Shown here: positions 1 to 5,284 of the stretch, piece by piece | How positions within the stretch are numbered: position 1 is the stretch's first letter | Layout of the letters: every line of letters begins with the position of its first letter | Assembly: GCA_002298965.1 (NCBI GenBank) | Contig: DBMN01000314.1 | Location: 1-6,703 of the forward strand | Reading direction: 5' to 3' | Origin: Rhizobiales bacterium UBA697 | GTDB lineage: Bacteria > Pseudomonadota > Alphaproteobacteria > Rhizobiales > Ancalomicrobiaceae | Length of the DNA: 6,703 nucleotides | Made by a program: the position numbers and the translations under genes | Notes under the pieces: generated by a model | Told to the model about the DNA's origin: nothing | Seen by the model: only the letters and a program-made list of their open reading frames with translations | Database searches by the model: none

Positions 1-602
1 CGCCGCTCGTCGCCGAGATCGACGCGCTCTACGCCGCCCGCCCCGACCTCGCCCGCCCGCGCGCCCGCCTCGCCGACCACCGCGCCGAAGTGGTCGACGG
101 CGCCGACCTCGTCCGCATCGCCGAGCGCGAGTTGATGGGCGACCTCGACGCCACCGCCCGCTCGCTGATTCTCGAGGCGGCGAAGCGCGTCTCCGTCGTC
201 ACCGCCATCAGCCCGCGCGCCCTCGTCGACATCGCCTATGTCGCCTTCGAGAACCTGCGCCTGATGCGCCGCCTCGCCGACCTCTACGGCGGCCGCCCCG
301 GCAACCTCGGCTTCCTGAAACTCGTCGGCGCGGTCTTCGTCCACCTCGGCGTAACAGGCGGCATGGCGCTCGGCGACACGCTGGTGCAGCAGCTGGTCGG
401 CCAGGGGCTGGCCGCCCGCCTCTCCGCCAAGCTCGGCGAGGGCGTCGTCAACGGCCTCCTCACCGCCCGCCTGGGACTGGCGGCGCTCGACGTCGTCCGA
501 CCGCTGCCCTGGGACGCCCTGCCCCGCCCCGCCTTCGGCGACATGATGAAGGCGCTGACCCGCTCGGCGACCGGCATGGACGAGGACTCGCAGGCGAAGT
601 GA
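1..602 (+). CDS. YcjF-like DUF697 membrane protein, C-terminal part (5' end outside window)
   Basis: The reading frame is open from base 3 and ends with TGA at 600-602, giving about 199 visible residues. The GTG at 90 is only an internal codon, because the frame continues upstream without a stop and is already protein-like (LVAEIDALYAARPDL). The visible part matches the C-terminal half of the YcjF family (DUF697/TIGR01620): a conserved block around AAKRVSVVTAISPRALVD, then ENLRLMRRLADLYGGRPG, a hydrophobic glycine-rich stretch (LKLVGAVFVHLGVTGGMALG), and LGEGVVNGLLTARLGLAALD followed by the RPLPW motif. In many proteobacteria ycjF follows ycjX, a GTPase-like stress gene; here that partner would lie before base 1 and cannot be seen. 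Molecular function is unknown; an inner-membrane location is inferred from the family. Family assignment is from recognition, not a search. Confidence 0.85.
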   Translation, partial: PLVAEIDALYAARPDLARPRARLADHRAEVVDGADLVRIAERELMGDLDATARSLILEAAKRVSVVTAISPRALVDIAYVAFENLRLMRRLADLYGGRPGNLGFLKLVGAVFVHLGVTGGMALGDTLVQQLVGQGLAARLSAKLGEGVVNGLLTARLGLAALDVVRPLPWDALPRPAFGDMMKALTRSATGMDEDSQAK

Positions 603-694
603 GGCGCTCCGCCCCATGCGGTAACCGCGCGAGCGGTCGCGACGGGTCGGTCATCCCCCGTTCGTTGCGGGTCGGCCATGCGCGACGGGCTTGC

Positions 695-708
695 TTGACC
701 TCCCGCAA
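695..708 (+). promoter_or_regulatory. Candidate Crp/FNR-family (FNR/FixK/DNR-like) operator upstream of the usp gene
   Basis: TTGACCTCCCGCAA is an inexact inverted repeat with TTGA and GCAA half-sites six bases apart, close to the FNR/FixK consensus TTGA-N6-TCAA. Its centre lies about 94 bases before the usp start codon. If it acted at the usual -41.5 position, transcription would begin near 743, leaving a leader of about 53 bases. A weak -10-like GACAAG lies at 731-736. Universal stress genes are known FNR/ANR targets in several proteobacteria, which makes the site plausible, but one half-site is imperfect. Confidence 0.3.
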
Positions 709-780
709 TGCGCAAACCTGCCGGATGGCCGACAAGAAAGCCGCATCATGTCCCGCAGGGCCGTGAAATGCCGCGGGCCG

Positions 781-786
781 AGGAGG
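781..786 (+). promoter_or_regulatory. Strong Shine-Dalgarno fixing the usp start
   Basis: AGGAGG stands nine bases before the ATG at 796. The frame stays open upstream to about 691, but no earlier start codon has a comparable site. The protein begun at 796 also starts exactly where Usp proteins begin (MFKKIVVPVD). Confidence 0.8.
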
Positions 787-795
787 AGACCTCAG

Positions 796-1221
796 ATGTT
801 CAAGAAGATCGTCGTACCCGTCGACCCCAGCGAGATCGAATTCGCCAAGCCGGCCGTCGAGGCCGCCGCCAATCTGATCGCGCAGTCGGGCGGCGAAGTG
901 CGCCTCGTCGCGGTGCTGCCGGTGATGAACGGCTATGTCTCCGAGCTTCTGCCGGCCGACTACGAAGTCGCGCTCGAGAAGGAGACCGACAATCGCGTCG
1001 GCGCGCTGGCGACCGAGGCCGGCATCCCGGCCGGCAAGTCGTCCGTCGTCATGCGGACGGGCTCGGTCTACCACGAGGTGATCGACGAATCGAAGGACTG
1101 GGGCGCCGACGCCATCGTCGTCTGCTCGCACCGTCCGGTGATGTCGACCTACCTGCTCGGCTCCAACGCCGCCAAGATCGTCCGCCACGCCCCCTGCTCG
1201 GTGCTGGTGCTGCGCTCCTGA
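796..1221 (+). CDS. Universal stress protein, UspF/UspG type
   Basis: A 141-residue single-domain Usp, the usual length. It begins with the hydrophobic first strand and the conserved aspartate of the nucleotide site (KKIVVPVD, Asp10). It ends with the segment that carries the ATP-binding loop, SHRPVMSTYLLGSNAAKIVRH (residues 111-131), followed by PCSVLVLR. The SHRP...TYLLGSNAA form is that of E. coli UspF and UspG rather than the UspA type. The first glycine of the textbook G-2X-G-9X-G(S/T) loop is replaced by Cys110/Ser111, as is common in this subgroup. Usp proteins are cytosolic, usually dimeric, and linked to survival under starvation, low oxygen or other stress; the ligand and partners of this one are unknown. 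It is a stand-alone gene: a possible FNR-like site lies upstream and a hairpin terminator downstream. Start at 796 was chosen over the longer open frame on Shine-Dalgarno and family length. Confidence 0.92.
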   Translation: MFKKIVVPVDPSEIEFAKPAVEAAANLIAQSGGEVRLVAVLPVMNGYVSELLPADYEVALEKETDNRVGALATEAGIPAGKSSVVMRTGSVYHEVIDESKDWGADAIVVCSHRPVMSTYLLGSNAAKIVRHAPCSVLVLRS

Positions 1222-1232
1222 TCGCGCCACGC

Positions 1233-1271
1233 CCGCTCGTCCCTCCGCCGCGCGCGGGCCGGGACGAGCGG
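1233..1271 (+). terminator. Hairpin terminator after the usp gene
   Basis: CCGCTCGTCCC (1233-1243) is perfectly complementary to GGGACGAGCGG (1261-1271), an 11-base-pair stem. Inside the 17-base loop a second small stem, CCGC (1245-1248) with GCGG (1254-1257), can form. It starts 11 bases after the usp stop and is followed by TCCATTT, which is only a weak T run, so termination strength is uncertain. It directly abuts the -35 box of the next promoter. Confidence 0.65.
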
Positions 1272-1276
1272 TCCAT

Positions 1277-1305
1277 TTGACGCTCCCGACCCGCCTCTCT
1301 AGCCT
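1277..1305 (+). promoter_or_regulatory. Housekeeping sigma promoter for rfbF and the downstream SDR
   Basis: TTGACG (1277-1282) and TAGCCT (1300-1305) are separated by 17 bases. This matches the alphaproteobacterial pattern of a well-conserved TTGAC box and a loose TAnnnT box, often preceded by CTCT as here. Transcription would start near 1312, inside the perfect palindrome CCCTCGAGGG (1306-1315), leaving a leader of about 45 bases. Its position directly after the usp terminator supports a separate transcription unit. Confidence 0.6.
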
Positions 1306-1356
1306 CCCTCGAGGGTCGCGGTGATCGATTCTGCCGACCCGATCGGAGAGAGACCC

Positions 1357-2127
1357 ATGAAGGCGGTCCTGATGGCCGGCGGTCTCGGCACGCGCTTCGC
1401 CGAGGAGACCGAGCTCAAGCCCAAGCCGATGATCGAGATCGGCGGCAAGCCGATCCTCTGGCACGTGATGAAGATCTATTCCGCCCACGGCGTGAACGAC
1501 TTCATCGTCTGCCTCGGCTACAAGGGCCATGTGATCAAGGAATATTTCCAGAACTATTTCATCCGCTCGTCGGACGTGACCTTCGACCTGCGCGAGAACG
1601 CGGTCCACATCCACCAGACCGCGGCGGAACCCTGGCGCATCACCCTGATCGACACCGGCGAGCAGACGATGATCGGCGGCCGCATCAAGCGGATCCTGCC
1701 GCACGTGGCCGACGACGACGCCTTCTGCATGACCTACGGCGACGGCGTCGGCGACGTCGACATCTCCGCCGTCATCGACCTGCACCGCCGCGCCGGCCGC
1801 CTCGCCACCGTCACCGCCGTCCAGCCCCCCGGCCGCTTCGGCTCGCTGAAGACCGAGGGCGACAAGGTCACCGGCTTCCTCGAGAAGCCGGTGGGCGACG
1901 GCGGCTGGATCAACGGCGGCTTCTTCGTGCTGTCGCCGAAGGTCGGCGAGCGCATCGCCGGCGACGAGACCATCTTCGAGCGCGAACCGCTCGAGGGGCT
2001 CGCCCGAGACGGCGAACTCGGCGTCCATCACCACCGCGGCTTCTGGCAGCCGATGGACACGCTGCGCGACAAGCGTTTCCTCGAAGACCTCTGGGCCACG
2101 GGCACCCCGCCCTGGAAGATCTGGTGA
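1357..2127 (+). CDS. rfbF: Glucose-1-phosphate cytidylyltransferase (CDP-glucose pyrophosphorylase)
   Basis: Makes CDP-D-glucose and pyrophosphate from CTP and glucose-1-phosphate, the entry step to CDP-linked deoxysugars. The 256-residue product has the usual length (about 257). It shows the nucleotidyltransferase signature GGLGTRF (residues 8-14) with the conserved lysine in KPKPM (21-25), YGDG with a likely metal aspartate at 129, GFLEKP (173-178), the family hallmark WINGGFFVL (184-192) and GFWQPMDTLRDK (228-239), whose Asp234 is the expected second metal ligand. It ends in PPWKIW, typical of RfbF and not of the UDP- or dTDP-glucose enzymes. The ATG at 1357 follows GGAGAG (1345-1350). The next gene starts 29 bases after the stop on the same strand, so the two are probably cotranscribed from the promoter at 1277. 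The enzyme is cytosolic. The assignment is very secure at family level. Confidence 0.95.
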   Translation: MKAVLMAGGLGTRFAEETELKPKPMIEIGGKPILWHVMKIYSAHGVNDFIVCLGYKGHVIKEYFQNYFIRSSDVTFDLRENAVHIHQTAAEPWRITLIDTGEQTMIGGRIKRILPHVADDDAFCMTYGDGVGDVDISAVIDLHRRAGRLATVTAVQPPGRFGSLKTEGDKVTGFLEKPVGDGGWINGGFFVLSPKVGERIAGDETIFEREPLEGLARDGELGVHHHRGFWQPMDTLRDKRFLEDLWATGTPPWKIW

Positions 2128-2144
2128 GCCGCGAGGCTCCCGAC

Positions 2145-2148
2145 GGAG
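2145..2148 (+). promoter_or_regulatory. Shine-Dalgarno deciding the start of the SDR gene
   Basis: GGAG sits eight bases before the ATG at 2157. The earlier in-frame GTG at 2124, which overlaps the rfbF stop, would add eleven residues with no family likeness before MRILVTGNMG, so 2157 is preferred. Confidence 0.65.
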
Positions 2149-2156
2149 TACGACCG

Positions 2157-3209
2157 ATGCGCATCCTCGTCACCGGCAACATGGGCTACGTCGGCCCGGT
2201 CCTCGTGCGCCATCTGCGCGAGAGCCGCCCGACCGCCGAACTGATCGGCTACGACACCGGCTTCTTCGGCCATTCGCTGACCGGGTCCGATCGCCTGCCC
2301 GAGAGCCGGCTCGACCGCCAGATCTTCGGCGACGTGCGCGATCTCGCGCCCGATCTGCTCGACGGTGTCGACGCCGTCGTCCATCTCGCCGCCGTCTCCA
2401 ACGATCCGATGGGCAACCGCTTCGAGGCGGTGACGGAAGCGATCAACCGCGACGCCTCGGTGCGTATCGCCGAGATCGCCGCGGCGCGCGGGGTGAAGAA
2501 CGTCGTCTTCGCCTCGTCCTGCTCGATGTACGGCTCGGCCGACGGCTCCGCCAAGCGCGAGACCGATGCGACCAACCCGCTGACCGCCTATGCCCGCTCC
2601 AAGATCGGCACCGAGGAGGGCTGGAAGAAGCTGGCGAACGGCGCCACGACGCTGACCAGCCTGCGCTTCTCCACCGCCTGCGGCTTCTCCGACCGGCTGC
2701 GCCTCGATCTCGTCCTCAACGACTTCGTCGCCTGCGCCGTGACGACCGGCGAGATCACCGTCCTCTCCGACGGCTCGCCCTGGCGCCCGCTGATCGACGT
2801 CGCCGACATGGCCCGCGCCATCGACTGGGCGATCGACCGCAAGCCCGACAACGGCGGCTCGTTCCTGGCGGTCAACACCGGCCGCGACGAGGCCAACGTC
2901 CAGGTCCGCGACCTCGCCCATGCCGTCGCCGCCAAGGTGCCGGGCACGCGCGTGTCGATCGCCACCGACGCGCCGCCCGACAAGCGCTCCTACCGGGTGG
3001 ACTTCGCGCTCTATCGCGAGCTGGCGCCGGCCCATCAGCCGCAGGTCGACCTCGACACCTCGATCGACCGCCTGCTCGCCGGCCTGCGCCACATGGCCTT
3101 CGCCGACGCCGACTTCCGCAACTCGCCCTTCATGCGTCTGAAGACGCTGGAGCGCCACATCGCCTCCGGGCGACTGGGCGAGGATCTGCGCTGGCGGGAT
3201 CGGGGCTGA
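2157..3209 (+). CDS. NAD(P)-dependent nucleotide-sugar epimerase/reductase (extended SDR)
   Basis: A 350-residue extended short-chain dehydrogenase/reductase. It shows the N-terminal dinucleotide motif TGNMGYVG (residues 6-13), the HLAAVSNDP segment (77-84), the catalytic serine region FASSCSMYG (118-126, likely Ser121), the active-site pair Tyr145 and Lys149 in YARSK, and a late substrate-binding stretch PPDKRSYRVDF (273-283). These are features of nucleotide-sugar epimerases and C4-reductases. It lacks the Asp-Glu or Asp-Lys pair that 4,6-dehydratases carry after the catalytic Ser/Thr (STDEVYG in RmlB, SDKCY in RfbG); here the position reads SCS. It is therefore unlikely to be the missing CDP-glucose 4,6-dehydratase. 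It follows rfbF by 29 bases and should act on the same or a related CDP-sugar, but the step (C4 or C2 epimerisation, or keto reduction) cannot be told from sequence. Base use matches its neighbours. Cytosolic. Confidence 0.8.
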   Translation: MRILVTGNMGYVGPVLVRHLRESRPTAELIGYDTGFFGHSLTGSDRLPESRLDRQIFGDVRDLAPDLLDGVDAVVHLAAVSNDPMGNRFEAVTEAINRDASVRIAEIAAARGVKNVVFASSCSMYGSADGSAKRETDATNPLTAYARSKIGTEEGWKKLANGATTLTSLRFSTACGFSDRLRLDLVLNDFVACAVTTGEITVLSDGSPWRPLIDVADMARAIDWAIDRKPDNGGSFLAVNTGRDEANVQVRDLAHAVAAKVPGTRVSIATDAPPDKRSYRVDFALYRELAPAHQPQVDLDTSIDRLLAGLRHMAFADADFRNSPFMRLKTLERHIASGRLGEDLRWRDRG

Positions 3210-3224
3210 GGTCCGGGAAAGACG

Positions 3225-3277
3225 TGCGCGATGCTTCGAGACGGGCGCCCGCTGGGCGCCCTCCTCAGCATGAGGCG
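3225..3277 (+). repeat. Palindromic intergenic repeat, left copy
   Basis: A 53-base unit starting 15 bases after the SDR stop. It consists of a 19-base outer block (3225-3243), a perfect small hairpin GGCGCCC-GCT-GGGCGCC (3244-3260) and a 17-base inner block (3261-3277). Outer and inner blocks are identical, in opposite orientation, to those of the copy at 3304-3354. The unit can also fold alone, pairing ATGCT (3231-3235) with AGCAT (3267-3271). It resembles the REP/BIME-like repeats scattered between genes in Rhizobiales; that family link is from memory, while the inverted pair is seen directly. Confidence 0.85.
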
Positions 3278-3303
3278 CTCTCGATTCATCGAATGAACAC
3301 GGA

Positions 3304-3354
3304 CGCCTCATGCTGAGGAGCGGGCCACCGGCCCGCGTCTCGAAGCATCGCGCA
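3304..3354 (-). repeat. Palindromic intergenic repeat, right copy (inverted)
   Basis: A 51-base unit in inverse orientation to 3225-3277, separated from it by 26 bases. The 17-base block (3304-3320) and 19-base block (3336-3354) are exact reverse complements of those in the left copy. The central hairpin differs in sequence but is again a perfect palindrome, CGGGCC-ACC-GGCCCG (3321-3335). Together the copies could form a 130-base cruciform with two opposed mini-hairpins between convergent genes, so the pair may serve as a bidirectional terminator. No T run is present. Confidence 0.85.
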
Positions 3355-3380
3355 CCCGTTTCGCCGACAGGGCGGAAGAC

Positions 3381-3398
3381 GCCCGCCCCACGGCGGGC
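3381..3398 (-). terminator. Possible terminator of the rfbH operon
   Basis: GCCCGCC (3381-3387) pairs perfectly with GGCGGGC (3392-3398) across a four-base loop, beginning seven bases after the rfbH stop on the minus strand. Read in that direction it is followed by GTCTTCC, a poor T run. An alternative stem, GGGCG (3370-3374) with CGCCC (3380-3384), would compete with it. Confidence 0.45.
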
Positions 3399-3404
3399 CC
3401 ACCC

Positions 3405-4715
3405 TCACCCCTTCAACGCCGCGAGAATGCTCTCCGCGATCCAGTCGAGCTGCGGCGTGTCGAGGCCGTGGTAGATGCCGACCCAGAAGGTCTGGTTCAT
3501 CACCCGGTCGGTACGCTCGAGCGAGCCGGAAACGCGGAAGTTGCGGCCCTGCATGTAGGGCTGGCGCGTCAGATTGCCGCCGAAGAGCAGACGCGTGCCG
3601 ATCTTCGCCTTGTCGAGCGCCACCGTCATGTCGCGCCGCGAGATCGGCGCGTCGTCGGCAAGCGTTACGGGGAAACCGAACCACGACGGATCCGACCCCG
3701 GCGTCGCCTCCGGCAGGACGAGATGGCGGCTCTCGCCCTCGAGCCGCGCCTTGAGGTAGGCGAAGTTCGCCCGCCGCTTGGCGACGAACTCGTCCAGCCG
3801 ATCGAGCTGGGCGAGGCCGCAGGCGGCCTGCATGTCGGTGATCTTCAGGTTGAAGCCCATGTGGGCGAAGGTGAACTTGTGATCGTAGCCGTGCGGCAAC
3901 TGGCCCAGCTGCCAGCCGAAACGCTTGTTGCAGGTGTTGTCCTGCCCCGGCTCGCAGAAACAGTCGCGACCCCAGTCGCGGAAGCTCTCCGCCGCCCGGC
4001 GGATCGTCTTGTCGTTGGTGAAGACGGCGCCGCCCTCGCCCATGGTGATGTGATGCGCCGGATAGAAGGACAGCGTCGCCACGTCGCCGAAGGTGCCGAC
4101 GCGGGCGCCGGCGATCGTCGCGCCGAGCGCGTCGCAGCAGTCCTCCATCAGCAGGAGGCCGTGGTCGTCGCAGATCTTCTTCACCGCCGGCGCGTCGAAC
4201 GGGTTGCCGAGCGTGTGGGCGATGACGATCGCCTTGGTCTTGGGCGTGATCGCCTTCTCGATCAGCGAGACGTCGATGTTGTAGGTCGGCACGTCGATGT
4301 CGACGAAGACCGGAACCGCGCCCTGCTGGATGATCGGGTTGACCGTCGTCGGGAAGCCGGCGGCGACCGTGATCACCTCGTCGCCCTCGCCGACCGCGCG
4401 GCTCCCGAGCGTCGGCGACGTGAGTGCGGAGAAGGCGGCGAGATTGGCCGACGAACCGGAGTTCACCGTCGAGACGTGCTTGACGCCCAGCCACTTGGCG
4501 AGCTTCGCCTCGAAGGCGGCGTTGAAGCGGCCGGTCGTCAGCCAGGCGTCGAGCGAGGCCTCGACCATCAGCTCGCGCTCGCGGCCCGAGATCACCTTGC
4601 CGGAGTTCTGCACCATGGTCTCGCCCGGCCGGAACGGCGCCGGCTCGGAGGCGAGCTCGTTGTAGCGCGCGACGAGTTCGAGGATCTGCGCCTTGAGCGC
4701 GTCTTTGGTGGTCAT
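3405..4715 (-). CDS. rfbH: CDP-6-deoxy-D-xylo-4-hexulose-3-dehydrase (E1), PLP and [2Fe-2S] enzyme
   Basis: Catalyses C3 deoxygenation of CDP-4-keto-6-deoxyglucose, together with a reductase (E3), on the way to CDP-3,6-dideoxyhexoses. The 436-residue product is almost exactly the length of Salmonella RfbH and collinear with it. It has the aminotransferase DegT/DnrJ/EryC1 fold, but the PLP-binding lysine is replaced by His221 in SFYPAHHITMGEGG, the hallmark of this dehydratase. Asp195 in EDCCDALG should hold the PLP ring nitrogen. The [2Fe-2S] cysteines are all present in the known C-X57-C-X1-C-X7-C spacing: Cys194, Cys252, Cys254 and Cys262. Phe346 in SWFGF corresponds to the residue used in mutant work on the Yersinia enzyme (F345). 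The start ATG overlaps the stop of the upstream epimerase gene in ATGA, with GAGGA at 4722-4726 as Shine-Dalgarno, so translation is probably coupled. It is the last gene of a three-gene minus-strand operon. Cytosolic. The assignment is very secure. Confidence 0.96.
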   Translation of the reverse strand: MTTKDALKAQILELVARYNELASEPAPFRPGETMVQNSGKVISGRERELMVEASLDAWLTTGRFNAAFEAKLAKWLGVKHVSTVNSGSSANLAAFSALTSPTLGSRAVGEGDEVITVAAGFPTTVNPIIQQGAVPVFVDIDVPTYNIDVSLIEKAITPKTKAIVIAHTLGNPFDAPAVKKICDDHGLLLMEDCCDALGATIAGARVGTFGDVATLSFYPAHHITMGEGGAVFTNDKTIRRAAESFRDWGRDCFCEPGQDNTCNKRFGWQLGQLPHGYDHKFTFAHMGFNLKITDMQAACGLAQLDRLDEFVAKRRANFAYLKARLEGESRHLVLPEATPGSDPSWFGFPVTLADDAPISRRDMTVALDKAKIGTRLLFGGNLTRQPYMQGRNFRVSGSLERTDRVMNQTFWVGIYHGLDTPQLDWIAESILAALKG

Positions 4716-5284
4716 GGTCTGTCCTCGGGTGGCGTGCGGCCGGCGGCCGGCGGGAAGGTCGTGACGAAGTCCGAGAGGGGCGGCAGCGCGCGGTCGCGCT
4801 CCGACAGGATCGGCGCGGCGATCGGCCAGACGAAGCCGAAGCTGTCGAAGCGGATGCCGGCGTCGTTGGCGGGTGCGTGTACAGACGTGACGTCGTAGAG
4901 CACCGTCGCCGGCTCGAGCGCGAGAAAACCGTGGGCGAGGCCGCACGGCAGCCACAGCGACACGCCCTCGGCGCCGTCGAGCTCGACCGCGGCATGGCGG
5001 CCGTAGTCGGGGCCCGGGCGCAGGTCGACGATCACGTCGAGGATGCGGCCGGCGAGCACCGTGACGAGCTTGGCGTGGTCGTGCGGCGGCGTCTGGAAAT
5101 GCATGCCGCGCAGCACGCCCGGCGCCGAGGTCGAGACATATTGCTCGACGAAGTCGCAGGTGAGCCCCATCTCGGTGAAGGCACCACCATGGACGATCTT
5201 GCGGAAGGTCCCGCGCGCGTCGGTCCCGATCGGGCGACGCAGCAGGCAGGCGCCCGAAAGACTCAGCGCTTCGCGGTCGAACAT
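4712..5284 (-). CDS. RfbC/RmlC-like cupin sugar epimerase (putative CDP-4-keto-3,6-dideoxyhexose 5-epimerase)
   Basis: A 190-residue protein of the dTDP-4-dehydrorhamnose 3,5-epimerase family (cupin, usually 180-190 residues). Visible family marks are RGTFRK (24-29), the catalytic His62 in RGMHFQ (59-64), HAKLV (70-74), GRILDVIVDLRPGPDYG (79-95), LPCGLAHGF (112-120) and LSERD (160-164), whose Asp164 probably completes the His-Asp pair. The YY pair in the TxYYxP motif of rhamnose-pathway RmlC is replaced by Val135-His136, so the Tyr proton donor seems lost. That argues against ordinary dTDP-rhamnose synthesis and for a single-carbon or CDP-sugar epimerase. Lying beside rfbH, it resembles in role the AscE 5-epimerase of CDP-ascarylose synthesis; this is inferred from context. 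The start at 5284 has GGAGG six bases upstream and lies within the 3' end of the SDR gene (22-base overlap). Its end overlaps rfbH by four bases. Confidence 0.82.
   Translation of the reverse strand: MFDREALSLSGACLLRRPIGTDARGTFRKIVHGGAFTEMGLTCDFVEQYVSTSAPGVLRGMHFQTPPHDHAKLVTVLAGRILDVIVDLRPGPDYGRHAAVELDGAEGVSLWLPCGLAHGFLALEPATVLYDVTSVHAPANDAGIRFDSFGFVWPIAAPILSERDRALPPLSDFVTTFPPAAGRTPPEDRP

Noticed and set aside
618..641. Small hairpins after the ycjF-like gene as a terminator
   Set aside because: Stems are only 4-5 base pairs and no T run follows.
460..2034. Long minus-strand open frame (524 codons) across ycjF, usp and rfbF
   Set aside because: It is antisense to three recognised genes, of low-complexity Ala/Gly/Arg/Asp composition, without family motifs: a shadow typical of GC-rich DNA.
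2157..3209. The SDR as the missing CDP-glucose 4,6-dehydratase (RfbG)
   Set aside because: It lacks the RfbG N-terminal TGHTGFKG motif and the Asp-Lys/Asp-Glu pair of 4,6-dehydratases.
2028..3311. Minus-strand open frame (427 codons) opposite rfbF end and the SDR
   Set aside because: Antisense shadow of the SDR with no recognisable domain, running into the palindromic repeat.
3225..3354. CRISPR array or insertion-sequence ends
   Set aside because: Only two inverted units with 26 bases between them, no transposase, no regular direct repeats and no target duplication seen.
3468..4898. Plus-strand open frame (476 codons) opposite rfbH and the epimerase
   Set aside because: Composition is that of a complement of coding DNA and rfbH on the other strand is certain.
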